Assembly: GCF_030694375.1 (NCBI RefSeq)
Contig: NZ_JAUXYL010000049.1
Span: 1-64,000 of the forward strand
Length of the DNA: 64,000 nucleotides
Source of the DNA: Algoriphagus sp.
GTDB taxonomy: Bacteria; Bacteroidota; Bacteroidia; Cytophagales; Cyclobacteriaceae
Direction of reading: 5' to 3'
Under the pieces are notes generated by a model. That model was not told the origin of the DNA. It saw only the letters and a program-made list of their open reading frames with translations, and made no database searches. Every line of letters starts with the position of its first letter. Position 1 is the stretch's first letter. Shown here one piece after another: positions 26,367 through 35,009 of the stretch. The position numbers and the translations under genes are program-made.

Positions 26367-26438
26367 GGTCGATTCGTCTAGGGGTTAGGACGTATCCCTT
26401 TCACGGATAAAACACGGGTTCGATTCCCGTATCGACTA
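26367..26438 (+). tRNA. tRNA-Glu (anticodon TTC), second copy
   Basis: This copy is identical to the first except for one base pair in the acceptor stem: GGTCGAT pairs with ATCGACT, so G-C at positions 6/67 has become A-T. Both changes are present, so pairing is kept. CCA is not encoded. It probably shares the upstream promoter and the terminator near 26511. Confidence 0.95.
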
Positions 26439-26507
26439 CAAGACTCCAAAGCAAAATCGCTAAAAGTCAATTTTTTTTGTTTTATGGTTGTTAGTGGTTA
26501 AAGTAAA

Positions 26508-26543
26508 CAAAACCCCGATCCTTGATCGGGTTTTTTGTTTTTA
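26508..26543 (+). terminator. Intrinsic terminator of the tRNA-Glu unit
   Basis: The stem CCCGATC/GATCGGG with a CTT loop is followed by TTTTTTGTTTTT. It lies 70 nt after the second tRNA and before the large lipoprotein gene. Confidence 0.88.
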
Positions 26544-26615
26544 GGATCATTTATATCAACGGCATGCATTCGAATTTCAATTTATCTATTTTGGAGGTTC
26601 GAATCAGCCTATTAT

Positions 26616-29600
26616 ATGTTTAATTCCCAAGACAAACCCACTTTTGTCCTAGCGCTTTTGTTGCTAGGCACCATGACTTTTTTCACATCTTGTAAGAAGT
26701 CTGAGCCTGTTGATCTTCGCATCAAAACGCTCACTATAGAAGAAATCACACCTTTAGCTGAAGCTGCGGTCAAGTCCATTAATCCTATTCTTGCAGACGG
26801 GCTGAAGCTTTCTGTATGGGCAGTGGATTCCTTGGTAAAAGATCCTATTTCGATTCAGGTCAATGAATTTGGAGAAGTTTTTTATTCACGCTCTCCTCGA
26901 CGAAATAATTCTGAATTCGACATTAGAGGTCATCAGAGTTGGGAAATCCGCTCCATTGGTTTACAAACTATCGAAGACAAGCGGGCATTTCTCCATGATG
27001 AATTGTCTCCTGAGCGATCCTCCGAGAATACTTGGCTGGCAGACTTGAACGGCGACGGATCTCACGATTGGAGAGACATGACCTTGGAGAAGAATGAAGT
27101 TTTCAAACTCAAAGATACCAACGGCGACGGATTTGCAGACTGGTCCCAGATCATGATGCAGGATTTGAACGAGGAAGTGACCGATGTTGCCGGAGGGCTA
27201 ATGAAAACTGAAGACGCACTATATGTCGCGGCTGGTCCTGATCTTTGGAAATTTTTGGATAAAAATGGTGATGGAATTATGGATGAAAAAACATCCCTGT
27301 CCCATGGATATGGCATTCACGTTGGGTTTGGAGGGCATGGAATGTCCGGAATAAAAATGGGGCCTGAAGGAAAAATATACTGGGGAATCGGTGATATCGG
27401 ATTTAATGGAAAAAGCGCTGACGGGACAGAATGGAAATATCCGAATCGTGGTGTGATTGCCCGTGCAAATCCCGATGGAAGTGATTTTGAAATTTTTGCA
27501 ATGGGTGTCAGAAATACCCATGAGTTCGTTTTTGACCAATTTAACAATCTTATTTCCGTAGATAATGACGGAGATCACGCCGGCGAAAGAGAGCGCTTGG
27601 TTTATTTGACCAATGGATCTGATACCGGTTGGCGAATCAATTGGCAATTTGGAAAATATCGTGACCCAGATAACAATACCTATAAAGTGTGGATGGATGA
27701 GAAGCTTTATCTCCCACGATGGGAAGGTCAGGCGGCGTACATTACTCCCTGCATTCAAAACTACGTAAATGGGCCTACTGGAATGGTTTTCAATCCTGGT
27801 ACCGGATTGGGACAAAAATGGAAAGACCACTTTTTTGTAGCTGAGTTTGTTGGAAATCCAGCCAATTCAGGCGTACATGCTTTCCAACTTCAGCCAAAGG
27901 GAGCCACATTTGAGCTGACCAAAACAGAAAAAATTGTCGGAGGATTGTTGGCTACAGGCTTGGATTTTGGACCGGATGGTACCTTGTATATGGCTGATTT
28001 TATCACAGGCTGGGATGATAAAAATTACGGTAGAATTTGGACTTTGAAAGACGAAACAGCTACAGGTTGGGATCTTCAAAAACTGACAGAAACAGAATTG
28101 CAGGCTAATTACAAAACCCTTTCAGAAAAGGACTTAAAGTCAAAACTGTTTTTTGAAGATCAGCGTGTCCGTAGAAAAGCACAATTCGAACTCGCCAAGA
28201 GGGGCAAAAAAGGGGCAGCTATATTTCAGGAAGTAATTAAGGACAAAAGTAATCAACAGGCTCGAGTACATTCGATAGTTGGCCTGAGTCAATTGGGTAG
28301 ACTGGATGATATGGCTTTTGCGGATGCTTTAGTTCCATTATTGAAAGATTCCGATCCTGAGATCAGGGCTCAGGCTGCCAAGTGGATTGGAGACATTAGA
28401 TATCCGAAAGCAGGTTCTGAGTTGATTGCCGGGCTGAAAGATGAGAATTCGAGGGTTCGGTTTTTCAGTGCTGAGGCTTTGGGAAGAACAAGTCATGCTG
28501 CTGCGGTTCAACCTTTAATTACCCTTTTGGAAGAAAATAATGATACCGATGCGTACATCCGTCATGCAGCAAGTCTGGCCCTGTCCAGAATAGGTAAAGT
28601 GGATGCCATCTCAGCACTTTCCACTCATCCTTCCAAGGCAGTAAGAATGGGGGCGGTTTTAGCATTGCGAAGATTGGAGTCCCCTGAACTGGTTAAGTTT
28701 CTTTCAGATTCTGAAGAGTTGATTGTCACCGAAGCAGCTCGTGCGATTCATGACGATTTTTCTGTTCCAGCAGCTCTTCCTGCTTTAGGTGCATTGTTGA
28801 GCACCACTCCTTTTCAAAATGAAGCACTAATCCGCAGAGCAATCAGTGCCAATCAGCGTGTAGGTAAAGAAGAGAACCTAAATCAGCTCATTGCTTATCT
28901 GGGAAAAGTGAATAATCCGGAAGCTTTGAAAACTGAAGCTTTAGCCGCAATTGGTACTTGGGCTAAGCCTTCGCTTTTGGATCGTGTGGATGGCAGGCAT
29001 AGAGGAGTGGTTTCCAGGGATCCGGCTCTGATTCGTGATCAGGTAAAACCAGTTTTGATTACTCAGATCAGCACAAAAGAAGAGTCACTCCGTCTGGAGT
29101 CAGTAAAAGCTGCCGGAAAACTTGGCATGTCTGATATTGCAGATCTTTTGTTGACTAAGTTGAAATCAGATCCTTCAGATTTGGTGAAAATTCAGGCTTT
29201 AAATTCATTAATGACCCTAAATGCATCAAATCTAGGAGAAGCAATCTCTCAAGCGATGGGTGATAATTCTCAATCCGTTCGAGTTGCGGGATTATCATTA
29301 TTAGCCGAAACTAGCCTTCCAAAGGATCAAAAAGTTGCGCTTTTGACTGATATTATTCAAAAAAGAACTGTACCCGAAAAGCAAACGGCCTTGCTGACCC
29401 TATCCAAGCTGGAAGGAAGTAAGGAGTTTCCTGTTTGGAAACAGATACTTACAGATTTTGATCGGGGAAAACTTGCCGAAGGAACTTGGATTGAACTTGA
29501 AGAAGCGATAGTGGAGACTAAATCTCCCGAACTCCAGACTGAGTTTACCGCTATTTTGGAAAAGAAAGCTGGAGATGAGACATGGAGAAAATATTCCGGT

Positions 29601-30035
29601 GCTTTGGCGGAAGGAAACAATCGAAGAGGGCGAACTATTTTCTTTGAAAATCAAACGGCACAGTGTATCCGCTGTCATGCTTACAATGACATGGGAGGAA
29701 ATGCAGGGCCTGCTCTGGATGGGATTGGGAATGTTTTATCAAAAGAGGAGTTGCTTATTGCCTTGGTGGAACCGAGTAAAAGATTAGCTCCGGGCTATGG
29801 ATTTGTGACTTTGGAGCTGAATTCCGGAGAAAGTATTTCAGGTACACTGATGACGGATCTACCGGGAGGAGTTACACTGAAAATTGGAACGGACGAAAAA
29901 ATGATTCCAAGAAAAGACATCAAGTCTACCAAGTTGGCTCCGTCCAGTATGCCAGGTATGGGAGAGCTTTTAAGCAAGCGGGATATCCGTGATTTGGTTA
30001 CGTACCTAGGAAATTTGAAGAGGAGATTCGAATGA
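26616..30035 (+). CDS. Large PVC-type heme-binding lipoprotein (beta-propeller, HEAT repeats, CxxCH)
   Basis: This is a putative periplasmic or surface-anchored dehydrogenase of about 1139 residues. A lipobox lies near residues 26-30 (FFTSC). The N-terminal part, to about residue 480, is a propeller of the sorbosone-dehydrogenase-like type. It includes three calcium-loop motifs of the DxNGDG kind at about residues 143, 167 and 215. The middle, about 500-880, is a series of HEAT-like helical repeats. The C-terminal domain carries a c-type heme motif CIRCH (Cys1017, Cys1020, His1021) and a conserved MPG(M) ligand region near the end. The ATG at 26616 places the signal peptide correctly; an in-frame start 81 bases upstream overlaps the terminator. 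The substrate, perhaps a sugar or alcohol, is unknown. Confidence 0.82.
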   Translation: MFNSQDKPTFVLALLLLGTMTFFTSCKKSEPVDLRIKTLTIEEITPLAEAAVKSINPILADGLKLSVWAVDSLVKDPISIQVNEFGEVFYSRSPRRNNSEFDIRGHQSWEIRSIGLQTIEDKRAFLHDELSPERSSENTWLADLNGDGSHDWRDMTLEKNEVFKLKDTNGDGFADWSQIMMQDLNEEVTDVAGGLMKTEDALYVAAGPDLWKFLDKNGDGIMDEKTSLSHGYGIHVGFGGHGMSGIKMGPEGKIYWGIGDIGFNGKSADGTEWKYPNRGVIARANPDGSDFEIFAMGVRNTHEFVFDQFNNLISVDNDGDHAGERERLVYLTNGSDTGWRINWQFGKYRDPDNNTYKVWMDEKLYLPRWEGQAAYITPCIQNYVNGPTGMVFNPGTGLGQKWKDHFFVAEFVGNPANSGVHAFQLQPKGATFELTKTEKIVGGLLATGLDFGPDGTLYMADFITGWDDKNYGRIWTLKDETATGWDLQKLTETELQANYKTLSEKDLKSKLFFEDQRVRRKAQFELAKRGKKGAAIFQEVIKDKSNQQARVHSIVGLSQLGRLDDMAFADALVPLLKDSDPEIRAQAAKWIGDIRYPKAGSELIAGLKDENSRVRFFSAEALGRTSHAAAVQPLITLLEENNDTDAYIRHAASLALSRIGKVDAISALSTHPSKAVRMGAVLALRRLESPELVKFLSDSEELIVTEAARAIHDDFSVPAALPALGALLSTTPFQNEALIRRAISANQRVGKEENLNQLIAYLGKVNNPEALKTEALAAIGTWAKPSLLDRVDGRHRGVVSRDPALIRDQVKPVLITQISTKEESLRLESVKAAGKLGMSDIADLLLTKLKSDPSDLVKIQALNSLMTLNASNLGEAISQAMGDNSQSVRVAGLSLLAETSLPKDQKVALLTDIIQKRTVPEKQTALLTLSKLEGSKEFPVWKQILTDFDRGKLAEGTWIELEEAIVETKSPELQTEFTAILEKKAGDETWRKYSGALAEGNNRRGRTIFFENQTAQCIRCHAYNDMGGNAGPALDGIGNVLSKEELLIALVEPSKRLAPGYGFVTLELNSGESISGTLMTDLPGGVTLKIGTDEKMIPRKDIKSTKLAPSSMPGMGELLSKRDIRDLVTYLGNLKRRFE

Positions 30036-30122
30036 AATCGAGCATAACGAAAATGTCAAAAAGAACAAAAATCAGTACTTATGCGAGATTCCATGTGACC
30101 AATAAAAATCAATTATAATCGC
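30032..30122 (+). repeat. Start-codon-adjacent repeat element, copy A
   Basis: Copy A begins with ATGAAATCGAGC overlapping the stop of the large lipoprotein gene. It contains GCGAGATTCCATGTGACC (30083-30100) and ends with AATTATAATCGC directly before the next ATGAAATCGAGC at 30123, which starts copy B. The shared block matches the sequence before ppk1 at 45600-45647 with few mismatches. Confidence 0.75.
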
Positions 30123-30267
30123 ATGAAATCGAGCTTGTCTGCCACAAGCAGGCCTGCCTGAGGCAGACATGACTAAAAAGTCACACACTGGAATGATTAT
30201 CAAACTTGCGAGATTCCCTGTCCGAATACAGGCGGGCATCTGACCAAAAAAATCAAATAATAACCAG
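30123..30267 (+). repeat. Start-codon-adjacent repeat element, copy B, with hairpins
   Basis: Copy B starts with ATGAAATCGAGC and contains GTCTGCC (30137-30143) facing GGCAGAC (30162-30168) around the palindrome GCAGGCCTGC. Farther on it has GCGAGATTCCCTGT (30208-30221) and the small hairpin CCTGT/ACAGG. It ends with AATAATAACCAG directly before the ATG of the PIG-L gene at 30268. Confidence 0.75.
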
Positions 30268-31140
30268 ATGAAAAAACTAGTAATTGTTTCGCTCGGGATT
30301 ATCGGCTTCATCTTAATGCTTTCTCCTTGGATTTTGATCCTATTTGGTAGAAATCAGCTTCATGATCATGATATTCCCGAGCAAGAGCAATTGGTAGTAG
30401 GAGCACACAAGCAGCGGGTATTGGTGATTTTTCCGCATCCGGACGATGAGGTTACCGTAGCAGGCACTTTGATGAAGCTGAAGGATGAAGGGCATGAGAT
30501 TCAGATAGTCTGCCTTACAAGAGGCGAAAAGGGCAATTCCGCAGGTATAGCGGATGAAGTTACATTGGCAAGGCTTCGTACAGATGAAATGCAGAAGGCG
30601 GCTGAGTTAATCGGTGCCGATGAACTCCATTTAAAAAACTATCCTGACAGCGGTTTAGAAAAAATGGGCCTTGATTCCCTAAAGGAAATCATCAGAAATC
30701 TTATTAATGAAATTAATCCGGATGTATTGATCAGCTATGATTCAAAAGTAGGACTCTATGGGCATCCGGATCATCGCCTTACCGGACAGGCTGTAGAGGA
30801 AGTTTTTTTGGAAAACAAAGGGTTTCCAGACTTTAAACCTGAAGAAATGTACCAAGTGACTCTTTGCAAAAAGCAAGTAAAGCTAGCGCTGAAACTTTCT
30901 TCAGGCTTCCAGAAAAATTACCCTGACGATTCTACTTTAGGATTACCCCAGCCCGATTTTTCCATTAAGACCCAAGCATATTTCCCAAGGACATTGGATG
31001 TAATGCAAGCGCATCAGAGCCAACAAGCCGTGCTTAAAGATCTAATGCCATTCCATGACAAAGTGCCTACGTGGCTTTATTCCCGCGTATTCGATCGGGA
31101 GTACTTCAGAGAGGTAAAGACCTCAGTTGAGGAAAAATAA
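30268..31140 (+). CDS. PIG-L / LmbE family deacetylase, membrane-anchored
   Basis: This zinc-dependent N-deacetylase family acts on N-acetylglucosaminyl compounds. The N-terminus has one transmembrane segment (about residues 4-27, VIVSLGIIGFILMLSPWILILF), so the catalytic domain is probably periplasmic. The metal site is PHPDDE (residues 56-61), with GHPDH as the second His region. The family includes bacillithiol and mycothiol deacetylases and GlcNAc-PI deacetylases; the substrate here is unknown. The start codon directly follows repeat copy B, so no ordinary leader is present. Confidence 0.85.
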   Translation: MKKLVIVSLGIIGFILMLSPWILILFGRNQLHDHDIPEQEQLVVGAHKQRVLVIFPHPDDEVTVAGTLMKLKDEGHEIQIVCLTRGEKGNSAGIADEVTLARLRTDEMQKAAELIGADELHLKNYPDSGLEKMGLDSLKEIIRNLINEINPDVLISYDSKVGLYGHPDHRLTGQAVEEVFLENKGFPDFKPEEMYQVTLCKKQVKLALKLSSGFQKNYPDDSTLGLPQPDFSIKTQAYFPRTLDVMQAHQSQQAVLKDLMPFHDKVPTWLYSRVFDREYFREVKTSVEEK

Positions 31141-31311
31141 ATTTGCTCTAGTTCTTCATCAAAAGAAGTCCTAAAAACGCCCAACGAAGAATCAGCACTT
31201 TATTTTTTTGTTCGCGGCCAATTCAATATTTTTCTTTTGCATTAAAAAAGTCTCTGCAGCAGTAAATAGGAATAAGTAATAGCGATTAATTGTTTTTATA
31301 GTTATGATAAT

Positions 31312-31728
31312 TTACCCTTTTTTAAAATCCATACTCAGCGAATTGATGCAATAGCGAATGCCTCCCTGATCTTTTGGTCCGTCAGGAAAACGGTGGCCTA
31401 AATGCCCTCCACACTTCCCGCATACAATTTCCTCCCGGATCATGAAGTGGCTGTAATCCATATTCACCACGATGGCTTCAGGATTTATTGGGTCCGTGAA
31501 ACTTGGCCAACCGCAACCGCTATCGTATTTTTTGGACGAGTGAAAAATCTCATTTCCACAGGCCTTGCATTCATAGATCCCGGTATCCTTATTTAGGTAA
31601 TATTGTCCCGTAAAGGGCCGCTCGGTTCCTTTTTGCCGCAACACATGAAAAGACTGAGGATCGAGTAAGGTTTCCCACTCAGATTCAGATTTTTGGATTT
31701 CGAAATTTATTGGTTCTTTCTTCTTCAT
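31312..31728 (-). CDS. msrB: Peptide methionine-R-sulfoxide reductase
   Basis: MsrB repairs methionine-R-sulfoxide in proteins. The zinc-binding pairs CKAC and CGKC, the SGCGWPSF block, HFMIREEIVCGKCGGHLGH and the catalytic Cys in RYCINSLSMDF are all present. The ATG at 31728 gives a normal N-terminus (MKKKEPINFEIQKSESEWE). ATGs at 31752 and 31803 in the same frame are possible, but the added residues look non-conserved. No signal peptide is seen, so it is likely cytoplasmic. It is followed on the left by no obvious partner gene. Confidence 0.93.
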   Translation of the reverse strand: MKKKEPINFEIQKSESEWETLLDPQSFHVLRQKGTERPFTGQYYLNKDTGIYECKACGNEIFHSSKKYDSGCGWPSFTDPINPEAIVVNMDYSHFMIREEIVCGKCGGHLGHRFPDGPKDQGGIRYCINSLSMDFKKG

Positions 31729-31838
31729 TCCTAATTTTTCTATAAAACCCATATTGCAACAGTTAGGTTTAAATATTTGGAAAATCCGGATAAACTCAGC
31801 CAAGAGTCTTTTATGGGAAATCTGATTTTTTGTTCTTG

Positions 31839-34235
31839 TTAATTGGAGGGGATAAGTACTAGTTTTCCTTTAGCTTTATTCTTGATTTCGGTTTCATTCA
31901 TTAATTGGGGACGATATTTTCCTTTTGCGTAAAGCTGCTTTTGATCCGCATAGTGTTTGCTAAATCGATTGCCGGAGTTTCCTGTCGGTAAAACAGAAAC
32001 GGAACCATCTGCATCAGCAAAATCCAAAATTATTCGCATCGCAGGGCCTGAAGTCACTTTATAAATTCCCGCTCCGTTAAGTTTGAATGCAAGTTTATTT
32101 ATCGATTCCTCATTGGCAGGAATGGCCTCAGTACGGACATTAAAGATTTTATCCAATGGCTTTTGACTTCCCAAAGGATGCGGGTGTTCGGCGACCACAG
32201 CCTTTTCCCATTTCCAATCCTTCGGATTTTTGCCAAATTGATCAGAAAGTTCTTCCAAAGTGAGTTTCAAGGCTTCGGAAATAATTTCTGTGCGACTTTC
32301 AATAGTTGCTGTTCCTTTCCTGTCCCACCAGCGATTTTCAGCATCGGTGAGAAAATGTCTTGTACTTCTAATCATCATAAAAGTCTCCAAATAAGCCTTA
32401 AACCCATCTTCACCAAGCTCATCCATCATGGCAAGCCGGAGTGTATGATAAAGCCATTTGTAATAGACAGTGGGAATATTTGAATTCAGTTCGTGATTTC
32501 CATCCCAGTTTTGTAATACTTGCAGTACCGCTGAATTAGACTCAAAGTCATTTTGGTTAATTTGAGCGAGCATGAACTGGGCATTTTTGGGATGAGTTTC
32601 ATTTATTGTTTCTACCTGAAGAGCCTTCGAGGATTCCATATCCCAATCTTCCTTTGCCATTATCGCTTTTGCGATTCGGTTCCATCGATCTCCCGGATAA
32701 TAATATCCCGGGAAAAAGACGCCATTTCTAAGTGTATCGGGCTGATTGTTGGCAGAAGCTACAAACCCACTTTCAGGATTTATGCTTTGAGGGTTGTCTG
32801 TGAAAGGATACCAGCCTTTGGGTTGAGCTTCAGGGTCTGAACCATCAGCAAAAATCTTGGAATGGACTTTATCGCCACGGATAGGAAGTTTGGCTGCTGC
32901 CCACCAAGCGATATTACCCAAGCTGTCTCCATACATGATGTTCAATCCCGGTGCATGGATCAAACTTGCTGCATCAGCTACTTCCTGAATATTTCCTGCG
33001 TGGTTCATTTTGTAAATGGCTTCCATTGCTTTGGTAGGTTCTAAAATATACACCCACCAAGAGGTTACGGGGTTGGAAGTTAGGTTGCCAATTTCTTTGA
33101 CCACAGAATTCATGATGGGTCCATGTATTGTTTCCCTGATTTCAAATTCAATGGATTTTTCACCTTTTACCTGTATGATTTCTTTTCTTGAAGTGATGGG
33201 GAACGAGACCTCGCCAACCATGATTTCATTCGGGTTGACAGGATTCAGTTTTTCTTCAAAAAAGTCCTGATCGTCGTTTTCAAACATCGTGAGGCCAATA
33301 CTGTGATGTCGACTATGGCCAACCAATCCAAAGGGAACTCCTGCCAGATGATTTCCATAAAAGCTGAAACCAGGGTACTCAAGATGGGCTTCGTACCAAA
33401 CGGAAGGAGAGGAGAAACCAATGTGTGTATCGTTATTGAATAGCACTTTTCCTGACTTGGTGCGGCTTCCTGCAATCACCCATGAATTGCTTCCTTCCAG
33501 TAATGGAACAGGTATTTTTTCCAATAATGCTGACAAAGTCGAGACGACTGGGCTTAAATCAGAGTTTAAGGAATCGGGGTAATTTAATGGAATAACATGA
33601 TGTTCGGGGAGAGTTTGAACCGATAAAGAGCTCATGTAATCGGGTCCAAGATCTCTGGCAATCTTGGTCACTAGAGGATCGGTTTTCAATCCCATCGCAA
33701 AGGTAAATGACATGTATCCGACAATCGAATGCAAATCCTCAATGGTGTATGGCCTTGGTTTCTCACCTAAAAGCAAGTATTCCACGGGAAGTGTGCCGTG
33801 TTGGATAAATTCGTTTACCCCTTCCAGATAGGCTTCTGCGGCTTTTTTCCAGGGAGTTTCACCTTGGGTTAAAAATGCGGCGGAACTTTCTTTCGCATGT
33901 TTCGGGATTCCAAGGGTATGAAAAAACTGATCGATCTCAAGCAAGTCTTTTCCCAAAAACTCAGCAAGTGTGCCTGAACCAACCCTACGCATCATTTCCA
34001 ACTGGAAAAGCCGATCCTGCGCATGCACATAACCCAAAGCCCGATAGGCATCGGCTTCATTTTGCGCATAGATGTGTGGAATTCCATACATATCGAAATT
34101 CACTTCTACTTTTTCTTTCAGGCCAGAAATGGAAAGTTCTCCTCCGTATCGAGGGCTGTGCCAAAAGATAAAAATCAGGAATCCGATGATGCCTATTAGG
34201 GTCAGTGAACCCAAAACCGTAAGTAGTTTTTTCAT
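31839..34235 (-). CDS. Penicillin acylase family N-terminal nucleophile hydrolase
   Basis: This 798-residue Ntn-hydrolase precursor would hydrolyse amide bonds, as in penicillin acylase or acyl-homoserine-lactone acylase (PvdQ). The N-terminal membrane segment (about residues 4-24) directs it to the periplasm. The alpha part has GYVHAQDRLFQLEMMRRVGSG-type conserved residues. The maturation site is GSNSW with Ser249 as the new N-terminal nucleophile, followed by GKVLFNNDTHIG. HSRHHSIGLTMFENDDQDF and ANNQP are further signatures. The natural substrate is unknown; quorum-signal degradation or antibiotic cleavage are possible. It is preceded by about 76 bp to a separate small-gene group. Confidence 0.88.
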   Translation of the reverse strand: MKKLLTVLGSLTLIGIIGFLIFIFWHSPRYGGELSISGLKEKVEVNFDMYGIPHIYAQNEADAYRALGYVHAQDRLFQLEMMRRVGSGTLAEFLGKDLLEIDQFFHTLGIPKHAKESSAAFLTQGETPWKKAAEAYLEGVNEFIQHGTLPVEYLLLGEKPRPYTIEDLHSIVGYMSFTFAMGLKTDPLVTKIARDLGPDYMSSLSVQTLPEHHVIPLNYPDSLNSDLSPVVSTLSALLEKIPVPLLEGSNSWVIAGSRTKSGKVLFNNDTHIGFSSPSVWYEAHLEYPGFSFYGNHLAGVPFGLVGHSRHHSIGLTMFENDDQDFFEEKLNPVNPNEIMVGEVSFPITSRKEIIQVKGEKSIEFEIRETIHGPIMNSVVKEIGNLTSNPVTSWWVYILEPTKAMEAIYKMNHAGNIQEVADAASLIHAPGLNIMYGDSLGNIAWWAAAKLPIRGDKVHSKIFADGSDPEAQPKGWYPFTDNPQSINPESGFVASANNQPDTLRNGVFFPGYYYPGDRWNRIAKAIMAKEDWDMESSKALQVETINETHPKNAQFMLAQINQNDFESNSAVLQVLQNWDGNHELNSNIPTVYYKWLYHTLRLAMMDELGEDGFKAYLETFMMIRSTRHFLTDAENRWWDRKGTATIESRTEIISEALKLTLEELSDQFGKNPKDWKWEKAVVAEHPHPLGSQKPLDKIFNVRTEAIPANEESINKLAFKLNGAGIYKVTSGPAMRIILDFADADGSVSVLPTGNSGNRFSKHYADQKQLYAKGKYRPQLMNETEIKNKAKGKLVLIPSN

Positions 34236-34311
34236 TTCTTGGAAATTTTTCTAAAAGATAAGTGAAAGATTAAAAAGCAAGTATGTCCATCAATTGATTC
34301 CTAGGCTTTCT

Positions 34312-34683
34312 TTATTTCAGTCCGAATTTAATAGGGGGATTTATCAAAAAATAAAAGTAAAAAGCACCTAAAACATAACAGACTACATCAACTAGATCTG
34401 AGGTGTATGCAGTTGAGAATTTGGGCAAAAGCCATTCAAATACCACAGAAACATAGATTAAAGCAATGAGAATTTGGATTTTAGTGAATGAAAAGTCATC
34501 TTTTTTTGGGTGAATCAGCCTATATAGTTGAAGTGTTGTTCCCAAGATGACAGGGATTGCCAAAAGGTCATCGAAGTAAGCGTGAACGAGGGGAATGAAA
34601 ATTCTGAATGATTTTTCCAGCAATTGATTGATCAAAAAAAGTAAAACCGGGATAAAAAAAAATGGATTTTTAAGGACCGACAT
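34312..34683 (-). CDS. Small integral membrane protein (unknown)
   Basis: The product, about 123 residues from the ATG at 34683, has four predicted transmembrane segments (for example FFFIPVLLFLINQLLE, DLLAIPVILGTTLQL, IQILIALIYVSVVFEWLL, VVCYVLGAFYFYFLI). The segment HAYFDDLLAIPVILG suggests a small-transporter-like protein known from several Bacteroidota, but no function is assigned. It starts 4 nt after the stop of the zinc-ribbon gene, so the two are cotranscribed. Confidence 0.65.
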   Translation of the reverse strand: MSVLKNPFFFIPVLLFLINQLLEKSFRIFIPLVHAYFDDLLAIPVILGTTLQLYRLIHPKKDDFSFTKIQILIALIYVSVVFEWLLPKFSTAYTSDLVDVVCYVLGAFYFYFLINPPIKFGLK

Positions 34684-34687
34684 TTTC

Positions 34688-34972
34688 TTAACCCGGAAGA
34701 GCGGCAATCAGCCAAAGAATAAAAGTGATGATGGCCATGTAGATTGTATAAAAGAAATTACCAACTTTTTTGGCTTTTTTTATGAAGTTTGAGTCGGTGT
34801 CCTTGATGTTGAACATCCAGTTTTCTTCGTTAAGTTTTTTATCAGCAATTCGCTTATTCTGATTTTCCAGGTCTTTTCCACCAAGGGCTTGTCCACAATT
34901 TTCGCAAACGTCATCCAGGTTCATTTCCCATGAAGACCATTTTCCGCAGTGAGGACATCTCTTTTGATCCAT
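34688..34972 (-). CDS. Small zinc-ribbon membrane protein (94 aa)
   Basis: The N-terminal half has two CxxC pairs (CPHC and CENC), probably a zinc ribbon. The C-terminal half has one transmembrane segment (about residues 70-92). No function is known. It lies immediately upstream of the membrane protein gene at 34683. Confidence 0.7.
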   Translation of the reverse strand: MDQKRCPHCGKWSSWEMNLDDVCENCGQALGGKDLENQNKRIADKKLNEENWMFNIKDTDSNFIKKAKKVGNFFYTIYMAIITFILWLIAALPG

Positions 34973-35009
34973 ATGTTAAAGACTGTTATTACAAAGAAAA
35001 TCCCTTTTT

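Noticed and set aside
27219..27830. A 203-codon open frame on the - strand inside the large heme lipoprotein gene
   Set aside because: It lies wholly inside a gene with strong family motifs on the + strand and has no recognisable domain of its own.
30032..30267. CRISPR array or insertion sequence at the tandem repeat
   Set aside because: Only two imperfect adjacent copies of unequal length are present, without uniform spacers, terminal inverted repeats or a transposase.
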